Assembly: GCA_030550625.1 (NCBI GenBank)
Contig: JAUQOZ010000211.1
Coordinates: forward strand, 1 to 32,265
Direction of reading: 5' to 3'
Source of the DNA: Chloroflexota bacterium
GTDB lineage: Bacteria; Chloroflexota; Chloroflexia; Chloroflexales; Chloroflexaceae
Length of the DNA stretch: 32,265 bases
The stretch's first letter is position 1. Every line of letters starts with the position of its first letter. The notes below the pieces were generated by a model. The model saw nothing but the letters and a program-made list of their open reading frames with translations, was not told the DNA's origin and did no database searches. Positions 6,790-18,000 of the stretch are shown piece by piece. The position numbers and the translations under genes were made by a program.

Positions 6790-8148
6790 TTACGAAGCGG
6801 TATCCATTGCCAATGCAGTTGTAATCTCTTGCCGGGTCAGACCCTTGAACTCTTGTACCGAGATGCCGCGCAAGATACCGATCGCTGTCACCATCAAGAG
6901 CGCCTCGATGCCAAAGACGAGACCATACCCAATGGCTGGGGTCACAATCCCGCCTTCGATCATAATCGTATGCCCCAACCCGCTTAGCACGTTCGCAAAC
7001 CCATTGCCGAGACCCTGCGCCATGCCCCACATGCCCATATAAAGACCGGTCTGCCCTTCGACCGTCATTTCCATCATCATAGCCAGCGCGCCTACATTGA
7101 AGAGACCGATGCCTAATCCCATAATAACTAGCGCCGGATTGATGATCTCGCGGTGATGACTCAGTGCCGAAATCATCAGAAGGGCCAGCCCGCCGGCTAT
7201 GCCGAGACCGCCCAGTGTGGCAATTGTCTTCTTCTGGATGGGGAAGATGCTCGATAAAATGCCGATGCCAAGCATGCCAAGCAGCGCACCCGCGCCCCAC
7301 ATCTGCTGGAAGGCGGCGGTGTCTTTCTGCGGCATACCAAAGACTTCAGCGCCAAATGGCTCAAGAATGGCATCTTGCAAGAAGATGCCCATAATTGCCA
7401 GCAGCACGAAGGCGAAGAAGCCGCGCACCTGTGGATTGCGCCCCATCAGGCCGGTCGCCACCCGCCATGTCTCAATCGGGCCGGCCTCGCCCTTCTCTGG
7501 CGCCGCTAGCAGCAGCTTGCGGTGCTCTTCCGGCGAGATCGGCTTCTCAAGCCCAATCACGCCGAGTAATACCGTCACCGTCACAATAATCGGGGTCAGG
7601 TTATAGAGGTATTGCATCGCCTCAGGCGTGTAGTGCGGCATAATCACCCGCGACACACCGGCTGAAACGATCCCGCTGATGATGACCGTTGCCCAGATGA
7701 ACGCCACCACTGCGCCGCGCTCTTTCGGCGTCGTTACCTCGGCGATCAAAGCATTCGACGAGCTGCCGTTCATTGCCATCAACACGCCAAAGAGGAAGAT
7801 GAGACCGAACGCCTCGAGCGTAGCTGCCAGTGAGCGTTCGCCAAGCCCAACCGCAATGCTTGGCAGTGCCATGAAGATCAACGCCGCGCCAATATTTGAC
7901 AAGATGACGTAAGGGGTGCGCCGGAGACCGAAGATGGGGTAGCGGTCGGTGAAGCGGCCCCAATACACTTGGAAGAACGAGATGAAGTGGTGCAGGCCGA
8001 TCAGGGTGGTGACAATAACCGCCATCGCGCCGAGGTCGGCAATGGTGACCCGGTTGAAGTTGAACGTCAACAGCGCGAACATCCATCCGGCGCCTACCCG
8101 CATCAGCGAGAGGCGAAAGGTTTTGACGGCGAAACGGAGCAGACCCAT
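6790..8148 (-). CDS. PucC/BCH2/LhaA-family MFS membrane protein
   Basis: A 452-residue, about 12-span major facilitator superfamily protein of the PucC branch, whose members in purple bacteria are needed for assembly of light-harvesting complexes and probably move or hand over bacteriochlorophyll. The family pattern is clear: FRLSLMRVGAGWMFALLTFNFNRV at the N-terminus, YWGRFTDRYPIFGLRRTPYV in the loop after helix 2, FLFGVLMAMNGSSSNALIAE, and repeated glycine-rich helices to the end. ATG 8148 has AAAGG eight bases upstream; a GTG nine bases earlier is also in frame. It is the first gene of the operon, with a promoter about 160 bases upstream. Its exact substrate cannot be told from sequence; light-harvesting or chlorosome-linked pigment delivery is inferred from family and neighbours. 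Confidence 0.92.
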   Translation of the reverse strand: MGLLRFAVKTFRLSLMRVGAGWMFALLTFNFNRVTIADLGAMAVIVTTLIGLHHFISFFQVYWGRFTDRYPIFGLRRTPYVILSNIGAALIFMALPSIAVGLGERSLAATLEAFGLIFLFGVLMAMNGSSSNALIAEVTTPKERGAVVAFIWATVIISGIVSAGVSRVIMPHYTPEAMQYLYNLTPIIVTVTVLLGVIGLEKPISPEEHRKLLLAAPEKGEAGPIETWRVATGLMGRNPQVRGFFAFVLLAIMGIFLQDAILEPFGAEVFGMPQKDTAAFQQMWGAGALLGMLGIGILSSIFPIQKKTIATLGGLGIAGGLALLMISALSHHREIINPALVIMGLGIGLFNVGALAMMMEMTVEGQTGLYMGMWGMAQGLGNGFANVLSGLGHTIMIEGGIVTPAIGYGLVFGIEALLMVTAIGILRGISVQEFKGLTRQEITTALAMDTAS

Positions 8149-8305
8149 CACGCACACCTTTCTAGTTGTTTCCGATGAGGCGAATAAACCTGTAGCGCAG
8201 AATGCGTACTACTTTTTTCGGGCGCAACGAATAACTCGCTGTCGGCAGACGCGGCAAGCAATCACTGTAGATAATGGAGGCATTCGGAATGTTCTTTTCG
8301 CAGCG

Positions 8306-8334
8306 AGTATAGCATATATTACAGGCGTGTGCAA
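8306..8334 (-). promoter_or_regulatory. Candidate sigma70-type promoter of the bch operon
   Basis: Reading leftward, a -35-like TTGCAC (8334-8329), a 17-base spacer and a -10 TATACT (8311-8306, five of six matches) lie in an AT-rich region upstream of the pucC-like gene. Transcription would begin near 8299, giving a leader of about 150 bases. The -35 is poor, which fits an activated promoter. A better TTGACA exists at 8365-8360 but no -10 sits at proper distance from it. Confidence 0.5.
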
Positions 8335-8355
8335 TATTTGCAAAAATTGTGCAAT
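8328..8355. promoter_or_regulatory. TGTGCAAT direct repeats and TTGCA/TGCAA half-sites at the promoter
   Basis: TGTGCAAT occurs at 8328-8335 and again at 8348-8355, 20 bases (about two helical turns) apart. The first copy is also half of an inverted repeat TGCAA-TAT-TTGCA (8330-8342). Another TTGCA lies at 8376-8380. The sites overlap the -35 of the candidate bch promoter, which is where a repressor or activator would bind. The regulator is unknown; these do not match the TGT-N12-ACA pattern of PpsR/CrtJ. Confidence 0.45.
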
Positions 8356-8399
8356 CGCTTGTCAACCTCAAAATTTTGCATATATACACCTCAATGGAA

Positions 8400-9056
8400 G
8401 CGTTTGATGATGTTCCTTCTGGCAGATCGCTCTGTAAAGCTTAGTAATATCATCGAACTTTCATTAAATGAGTATTATGATCAATTGCATGGCAGTTGAT
8501 ACTATTTGCATTCCTGATGGTGTGGTCGCTGGTTGTGGACTCTCTACACAGAGATAAGATGGTTGCGCCAAGCTGTCTACTATTTGCCGTGCAAACAATA
8601 TCCTCGCCTTGGACGGCATCTGGCCCCGTTCAAGAAGGTATGAGAACCCGCGTTTGCTGCTGAGCAATTCCGGTATCTAGACTCTGCGGTGTGTTATCTC
8701 AAAATGGGCTGCGTCCATACATCACATCGCTGCGGATGTTGTAAAGGCGTCGATGTGACCGCGCTGGTTGAAGCATAGAGAGATAGTTCTTTGCTAATTG
8801 CCCCGGCCTTCCCACCAATATTCGGCTCAAGACGAAGCGTTTACACACCTTTTCCCGGTTTCTTTTACGATTTCATAACTATTAGGTGCTGTGAAGAGGC
8901 GCGTTTTTTTACTGTGGCTATGCATGGCGTTCTGGTAATACGCTGGTTCGTCGTCGAATGTATACTGTTGCAAGACCTTTCGGTCAGCTTTCGGCTGCTG
9001 CCGAGGGGCATTGTCGTCGTCGTCATAGCACCAGTTGTCTATAAGAGGCTACGTTC
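8400..9056. other. Divergent intergenic region, no convincing gene
   Basis: About 650 bases between the bch promoter and the giant repeat gene. Short frames on both strands lack ribosome binding sites and family resemblance. An 8-bp inverted repeat TCACATCG / CGATGTGA (8722-8729 and 8751-8758, 21-base spacer) and a TATACT at 8961-8966 with no good -35 are the only signals I noted. The promoter of the giant gene is probably in 8850-9000 but I cannot define it. Confidence 0.5.
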
Positions 9057-12000
9057 ATGTCACGCCAATTTGCTACCGTTCGCCGTTCCATCCTCAGCTT
9101 GTTGTTGATCATGGCTGTAGCCTTTGTGGGATTGCGGCCTGATGTTGCGTTCGCGAACGCGACCGTCAATGTGGTGCTCAGCACCAATTTCCCAGTGGTG
9201 AATAGCGGCGATTGGTCAGTTATTAATGTTGATTATAGCTGTTCGAGCGTGCTCAATACGCCGTGCGAAAATGCCACTGTAACGGTCGTGATCCCGCCTG
9301 AATTGGCTGGCGGCGCCGGCGATGTCCAAGCTCTCGGCGCTGGGACGTCGCCCTCGTACAATCCGGCAACCCGCACGGTAACGTGGACGTTTACTTCACC
9401 GCTGGCCGCCGGTGATTCCGGCCGGCTTGAGCTGCGAGTGCGCTTCCCCGCCGGCTCGACGCCTGATGGCACGACGGCTACCCTCCGCGCCGAGATGCGC
9501 GCGACCACCGCGCCTCCGCGCCTCTCGAACCCGCTGACGATTACGGCCCGCGCCGAGCCGCAGGCTGTCGCGACCAAGACCTTTGTTTCCGGTGGCGCGC
9601 CTGATGTGCCGACGACCTACCAGTTGCAGGTTTGTATTCCGAATAATGGCTCTGGTTCGCTCAATCTGACCAATGTCCAGATTGTTGATACCCTGCCCGC
9701 CGGCGCGACGTTTGTGAGCGCATCCGATGGCGGTACCTATAATAATGTCACGAATACGGTGACGTGGCCGGCAACCAGCCTGACCGTGCCGGGCAGTCTC
9801 TGCGCCACCCGTACTGTGACTGTGATCTTCCCCTCAGCCTCTTTCCCGGTTGGTACTGAGGTGCGGAATGTGATGGATGTCACGGCGCAAGCCGGTTCGG
9901 TGACGTTGACCTTGACCGCTGATGACGTGCGCCGGATCCAGCCGCCTACCCCCGGTTTGGGTTCGAGCAAGAGCGGCCCCGCTTCGGCGTTAATTGGCGA
10001 TACCGTGACCTATACCCTCAGCGCGGTGAATACTGGTACGACCGCGCTAACTGATGTGGTGATTACCGATCCGGTGCCGCCGGAGTTGCAGGTGACGCGG
10101 ATCACCGCTGGCGGCGGGAACATTTCCGGCATTCGGGTTGCGCTCGAATATACGACGAATCTCAACTCGACCTTTACCGCCGTTCCCGGCAGTCCCTTTA
10201 CTACGACGAGCTGCGTTAATATCGCGCCTACAACCGGCGGCGGTTGCGCGACCCTGACTTTAGCCCCCGGCGAGCAGATTACGGCCATTCGCTGGCGCTA
10301 TCTCGATCCGTTGCCGTTTGGCTTTAGCGCCACCGGCCACAATTTCAGCGCCGTTGTCACCGCTAGCCCGGTGAATGCGGTGATCGTCAATCAGGCGACC
10401 AGCGCCTATACCTTCAATGGGTTTACCTCCACGCGGGTCAGCGAAGCGCGCACCCGCATTATCGAACCCGGCGCGCGCGCCATTGTCACCAAATCAGTTG
10501 ATCCGACGATCGCCTATTCGGGTGATACGGTAGAGTATACGATTACATTGCAGAATGAGCAGGTCGGGACGCCGGCGGCGGCGCTGGTGAATCCGGTGTT
10601 GGCCGATTTGCTGGTGACGAGCCTGAGTTATGTGCCCGGCAGTTGGTCGGTCGTGTCGCGCCCGTCCGGTGCGCCCGATCCGATCTTTGAAGCGATCCCG
10701 AATTACAACGGCACTGGCCGCACCTTGCTGCGCTGGCGCTGGGATAGCTATAGCTTGCCGCCGAATGCAGCGTTCACGATCCGTTTCCAAGCCCAGATTG
10801 ATCCGCGTACTTTGGCCGGCACGGTCAATAATACCGCTTCGTTGGCGAGTTTTGCCAATCCGCCCGGCGAGATCTTTATCGATCGCTGCAGTCAGCAAAA
10901 CCCTGATACTCATGACTTTGATGGCGATGGCAATATCACCGAATTGCTCTGCTCGTCGTCAATTACCAGCCTCAGTCTGGCTGCCGCTGCGAATGCAAGT
11001 TCGGCGAAGTGGGTGCTGGGTCAGCTCGATACGGTTTGGACGCGCTATCCCGATTTTGGTCTGACCACCCCCGGCGGTATGGCCGATTACCAGTTGATTA
11101 TTACCAATACCAATTCGGTTGCGCTGACTAATCTGGTGCTGATCGACATTTTGCCGTGGGTTGGCGATGTTGGTGTCGTGCGCTTTGACCAGTCGCGCGG
11201 CAGCCAGTGGCAGCCTTATCTAGCCGGCCCGATTAGCGTGCCCGATGGCGCAACGGTCTATTACAGCACGACCAATAATCCATGCCGGAATCCTGATCTC
11301 GGCCTGACTGATGTCGATGGTAATCCAATCGACTCACCCGGCTGTGTCGATCCGCAGTGGTCAACCTCGTTGCCGGCTGATATTACCACCGTGCGCTCGA
11401 TCCGGATCAATTTCGGCAGCCGGATTCTCTATCCCCAAGACTCAGTGGTGATTACGTGGCCGATGCGCGCGCCGGTTGGCGGCGATCTCAACGAGGTGGC
11501 ATGGAACTCGTTTGGCTATCAGGCTACGGATATTAATGGCAACCCGCTCTTAGCCGCTGAGCCAGCTCAAGTTGGCATCCGGCGAGGGCCTGTGTTGCCG
11601 CCTTCGTATGGGAACTATGTCTGGCTCGACGCGAATCTCAACGGTCTCCAAGACCCCGGTGAGGTGGGTGTCAATGGCGCCCGGATCGATTTCTATCAGG
11701 ATAATGACGGCATCACCGGCCCTAGCGCCGGCGATCGCTGGGTTGGCTTTACCATCTCTGGCCCGGATAACGACGGCAATCCCGGTTTCTATCTCTTCTC
11801 TGATCCGGATGATATTCCGCCCGGCAATTACTATATCCGCGTGACGCCGCCGGCTGGCTACGGCTTCACTACCCCGAATGTGGGAGCCAACGACGCAATC
11901 GATTCGGATATTGATCCGGCGAGCCGCTATAGCGCCGTGACCGAGCTGGTCTCAGGCGAGCATGATGATACGTGGGACGTCGGTTTGGTGACGGTGACGG

Positions 12001-15000
12001 CGGTTGGCAATTATGTCTGGATTGACCGTAACGGCAATGGGATTCAAGATGAACCTCCCGGCGATGGCGTCAATGGCGTGACCGTGCGGCTCTACCGGTC
12101 AGATAATACGCTGGTGGCGACGACCGTTACCGCCGACGATTTCCTTGGCAATCCCGGTTACTACATCTTTAGCGATCTCAGCGCTGGTGATTACTACATC
12201 GAATTTGTTTTGCCCACCGGCTTTACCTTCACTACGGCCGATGCCGGCAGCAACGATGAGGCTGATTCGGACGCGAATCCGACGACTGGCCGCACGGGGG
12301 TATTTACCCTTGCCGCAAATCAGCTCGACCGTAGCCGCGATGCCGGTCTGCTTGCACCGTCCGGCACGCTCCGGTTGGGCAATCGAGTTTGGTTTGACCG
12401 CGATAACGATGGCCGCTATGAGCCGGCCAATGGCGAGACCGGCATTAATGGGGTGTCGCTGAGCCTGTTCCGCGATTTCAACAACAACGGCCAGCCTGAC
12501 CCCGGTGAGTATGTTGGCAGCTCGGTGACGATGACGGTTGGCGGCGAAGCCGGCTATTACCAGTTCACCAATTTGGCCGCCGGTAACTACATTGTGGTGG
12601 TTGATGACAGCAATTTCGCCCCCGGCGGCGCGTTGTTCGGCATGCGCACCAGCAGCGGCAACGATCCGGCGCCTGATCCCGATAACGATGTTGACCACGA
12701 TGATAACGGCGATCTGATCGGCGGCATTGTGCGCTCGTTGCCGATGACCCTCTCGGTGGGCGGTGAGCCGGTGAACGATGGCGATGACGCCAACGGCAAC
12801 CAGACCCTCGATTTCGGCTTTATCAATGGCGCTGCGCTGGGTGATCGGGTTTGGTTCGATACCAACAATAACGGCATCCAAGATGCTGGCGAGCCCGGCG
12901 TGCCCGGCGTGACGGTTGAACTGCTCGATGGCAGTGGCAATCCGATCGATAGTGATCCGGCGACTCCGGGTGTACAACCGACCATCACCGTCACCGATGG
13001 CGCTGGCCGCTATGGCTTTACCGGTCTGAGCGCCGGCACGTATCGCGTGCGCTTTAGCGGTCTGCCTAGCGGCTACAGTTTCACCACGCCCGATCAGGGG
13101 GCGAACGATGCGCTCGATAGCGATGCTGACGCAACCGGTCTCACGCCGGTGATTACGCTGGCTGCCAATCAGACTGACCTGCGCTGGGATGCCGGTCTGG
13201 TGGCGGCGCCGGCCAGCCTTGGCGATCGGGTTTGGAACGATCTCAATTACAACGGCATCCAAGATGCCGGTGAGCCGGGGGTGAGCGGGGTGGAGGTCAG
13301 CCTCTACCGGCCCGGCTACGATGGCGTCGCTGGTACGTCCGATGATGAGTTAGTGGCAACCACTACGACCGATAGCAGCGGCAACTACAGCTTCACCAAC
13401 TTGCCCCCCGGCCGCTACTTCGTCCAGTTTGGCCCGCCGCCGGCTGGGTATACGATCACAGCGACTGATCAGGGGGCGGATGACGCTGCCGATAGCGATG
13501 CTGACCTCACCACTCGCCGTACCGCGCTGATCGATCTTGCGCCGGGCCAGAACGATCCCAATTGGGATATGGGGTTGTTCGTCTTCGCTACTATCGGCGA
13601 TCGGGTCTGGAGCGATACGAACAATAACGGCATCCAAGATGCCGGCGAACCGGGAGTTGGTGGGGTGCAAGTGCGCCTCTACCGGCCCGGCAGCAGTGTG
13701 CCGGTGGCGACCACTACTACCAATAGTAGTGGCTTCTACACCTTTACCAATCTCATTCCCGCCGATTACTACGTTGAGTTTAGCCTGCCCAGCGGCTACC
13801 GCGCGAGCCCGCGTGATCAAGGATCGGATGATACGCTCGACAGCGACGCCGATCCGGTCACGCGCCAGACGATTGCGACCACGCTCGATCCGGGTGAGAA
13901 TGATCCAACGTGGGATTTCGGCATTGTACCGACCGCCAGCATCGGCGATCGGGTCTGGCTCGATCTCAACGCCAACGGTATTCAAGATGCTAACGAGACG
14001 GCTGGTGTGCCCGGCGTGCAAGTCGTGCTCTACGACGGTGCAGGTAATGTACTCAATACCACCGTCACCGATGCTGATGGCTTCTACCGCTTTGATAATC
14101 TGTTGGCCGGCGATTACTACCTGCGCTTCGTCGTGCCCGCCAGCTTTATCGTCAGTCCGCAGGATCAGGGTGGGAACGATAATGCGGACTCGGACGTTGA
14201 TCCAACGACCTTCCTGACGGCGCCGACGACCCTAAGCGCCGGTGAGAACGATCTGCGCTGGGATCTTGGTCTCTACCAGTTGGCCAGCATTGGCGACCGG
14301 GTGTGGCACGATGTCAATGGCAATGGCCGCCAAGACGGCGGCGAGCTCGGCGTGCCCAACGTGCCGGTGTCGCTCTACCAACCCGGCCCCGATGGCTTGG
14401 CTGGCACTGCTGATGATGTGCTGGTTAACAGTACGACCACCGATATTGATGGATTCTACCGCTTTGATAACTTGATGCCCGGCCGCTACTTCGTCCAGTT
14501 CGGTGCGGCTCCCGGCTACAGCTTGCTGAGCCCGCGCGACGCGGCTGCGGCGACCGACGAAACCGACAGCGATGTTGACGACAACCGGCGCACGCCGATC
14601 GTTGAGTTGGCGTCGAGTACGGCCAATCTCACCCTTGATATGGGTGTGCTCAACCCAGCCACCCTCGGCAACTACGTCTGGTTTGACGCTAATGTGAACG
14701 GGATTCAGGATAGTGGCGAAACCGGCGTGCAGGGTGTGACGGTCAGCTTGTACACCCTCAACGGCACGCTGGTGGCGACGCAGAATACCGATAACGACGG
14801 CCTCTACCTGTTTACGAACCTGCTGCCGGGTGAATACTACGTTGTCTTTAGCAATCTGCCCGCCAATCGCTCGTTCACCCGCCCTGATCAGGGCAGCGAC
14901 GATGCGCTCGATAGCGATGCCAACCCGCTCGACGGGCGCACCGGCATCGTCCGGCTTGCTTCGGGTGAGACCAACCTGACCGTTGACGCCGGTATCTTCG

Positions 15001-18000
15001 AGACGATCACGGTCGGCGATCGGGTCTGGATCGACCGCAATGCGGATGGCATTCAAGATGCCGGCGAGACCGATGGCGTGCCCGGCGTGCGGGTCGAGTT
15101 GCTGCGTGACAGTGACGGCGCGGTGCTCGATGTGACCTACACCGATCTGAACGGTCTCTACCAGTTCACCAATCTCTTCCCCGGCACCTATCGCATCCGC
15201 TTCAGCGAGATTCCAGCCGGATACTTCCGCAGTCCGCAGGATCGCGGCACGGACGATCAGCTCGATAGCGACGCCAACATCAGCTTCGAGACGGCGCCGT
15301 TTACGCCGGTATCGGGCAATAATCCGCAGTACGACCTTGGTCTCTACCGGTTGGCGAGGATTGGCAACTTCGTTTGGGAAGACCGCAACGGCAACGGCCG
15401 CCAAGATGCCGGCGAACCGGCGATTCCCGGCGTGACGGTGACGCTGACCGGCACCACCGGCCCCGGCGATCCGGTGACGCTGTCGCAGACGACCGATGCG
15501 AACGGCTTCTATCTGTTCGATAATCTCGTGCCGGGTACGTACACCGTCAGCGTCACGGCGCCATCTGGCTATGTCTTCACCGCTGCCAATCAAGGTGACG
15601 ATCTGGGTGACTCTGACGCCGATGATAGCGGTGTGATGGCTACCACCACGCTCGAATCGGGTGAAGAAGACTTGACGTGGGACGCCGGTCTCTACCGGCC
15701 AGCCAGCATCGGCAACTTTGTCTGGCGCGATACCAACGGCAATGGTCTGCAAGACGCCGGTGAAGCTGGAATTGATGGTGTTACTGTGACACTAACCGGA
15801 ACGACCGGTGCAGGTGTGACGGTCAACCAGACCACGACCACTGCTGGCGGCGGCCTCTATAGCTTCACCAATCTTGCGCCGGGCACCTATCAGATTACCG
15901 TCACCGCGCCGGGCGGCGAACAGTTTACCTACCGCGACATTACCGCCGCCGAAGTAGCCGGCGCGACCGATGCCAACGATAGCGATGCTGATGCCAGCGG
16001 TGTAATGATCGCCACTACGCTGGAGTCGGGTGAGAATGATCTGACATGGGATGCCGGTCTGGTCATTCCGGCCAGTGTGGGCGATTTGGTCTGGGAAGAC
16101 CTCAACGGCAACGGTGTGCAAGAGGCAGGCGAACCCGGCTTCCCAAATGTGACCGTTGCGCTGATTGGGGCTGGGCGCGACCGCACCTTCGGCACCGCCG
16201 ACGATACGTTAGCGACGACGACTACCAATGGTAGCGGCAGCTACGGCTTTGCCGACCTGCAACCCGGCCTCTACCGTGTCCGCTTTACCCGCCCGGCTGG
16301 CTACGCCTTTACGGTGGGTGATGCGGCAGCAGCGACCGACGCGACCGACTCGGACGTGCCTGCCGGTGTGGCGGCGACCGCGACGACGATCACGATTGAT
16401 CTAGAGTCGGGTGAGAATGATCCAACATGGGACGCTGGTCTCTACCAGCTCCTCTCGCTGGGCAACCGGGTGTGGGAGGATGTGAATAACAACGGCGTGC
16501 TTGATAGCGGCGAGAGCGGGCTCGATGGCGTGCAAGTCCGTCTCTACCGTGACCTCAACGGTGACGGTGATGTCAACGACTCCGGCGAGACGACACCGGT
16601 GGCGACCACGACGACCAGCAACGGCGGCTACTATCTGTTCAGTGGCTTAGAGCAAGGCGACTATCTGGTTGAGGTGGTCTTGCCGAGCGGCTATGTCTCG
16701 AGCACCGGCACGAACGGCAGCGCCAGCGGCCCCTACGAGCCGGCGCCCGATGCTGATGCCAACAGTACCGATAGTGATGACAACGGCACCCAGAGCGGCA
16801 GTGTCGTCCGCAGCTCGATTGTGCGCTTGCGGCCCAGCACCGAACCGACTGGCGAGACCGATCCGTTGCCCGCCGCGATCAGCGATCCGGCCCGCGACGA
16901 GAACAGCAACCTGACGGTTGACTTCGGTCTTTTCCGCCCGGCTAGCCTTGGCAATCTGGTCTGGTTCGACCGCGATGCCAACGGCGTGCAGAACGGCGGT
17001 GATGAGACGGGGATTAGTGGCGTGCAGGTGCGGCTCTACCGTGATGATGACGGCACCGCTGGCCCCAGCGCCGGCGATAGCCTCATCGCCGAGACTACGA
17101 CCAATGCTTCTGGGATCTACGGCTTTAACTATCTGATCCCGGCGAATAACTACTATCTGGTCTTCGACCTGCCCACCGGGTATGTGCGCAGTCCGCGCGA
17201 TCAGGGTAGCGATGATACGGCCGATAGCGATCCCGACCGGACGAGCGGCGCCACCGTGTTGATCACGCTGGTTGCTGGCCAGAATGACCAGAGGTGGGAC
17301 GCCGGTCTCTACCAATTGGTTAACCTTGGCAATCAGGTCTGGAATGATGTCAACAACAACGGCCAGCTCGATGGCGGCGAAAGCGGCATTGATGGCGTGA
17401 CCGTCAATCTCTACTACGACGCTAATCGCAACGGTGTGATCGATGGCGCAGAGAATACGCCGTTCGCAACTACCACCACCAGCGGTGGCGGGTTCTATGC
17501 CTTTGCCGACCTCGATCCGGGCAACTATCTGGTCGAGATTCCGGCCAGCAACTTCGCTGCCGGCGGGGTGCTGGGGCCGAGCGGCACTATGCCGGCCTTC
17601 CGTTCCAGCACTGGAACGAACGGTAGCCCGACTGGGCCGTTTGAGCCAGCACCCGATCCCGATAATAACGTCGATAACGACGACAACGGTACCACCGACG
17701 GCAGCGGCAATGTGCGCGCGGCCCTGATCACGCTGCGCTCGCAAGATGAGCCAACCAACGACGGTGACGGCAATAACGGTAACCTGACGGTTGACTTCGG
17801 CTTCTTCCGCCCGCTGGCGCTGGGCAACTTCGTCTGGCACGATTACAACAACAACCGTGCGGTTGATGCTGGCGAACCCGGCATCGATGGCGTGACGGTG
17901 CAGCTCTACCGCGATACCAACGGTAACGGCGTCTACGATGCCGGCACTGATGCGCTGGTAGCGACGACCACCACTGCCGGCGGCGGTTTCTACCGCTTTG

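Noticed and set aside
8464-8667. 67-codon leftward frame in the divergent intergenic region
   Set aside because: No ribosome binding site, no promoter pairing and no recognisable pattern.
8791-9108. 105-codon rightward frame overlapping the start of the giant gene
   Set aside because: It overlaps the signal peptide region of the giant gene in another frame and lacks a ribosome binding site.
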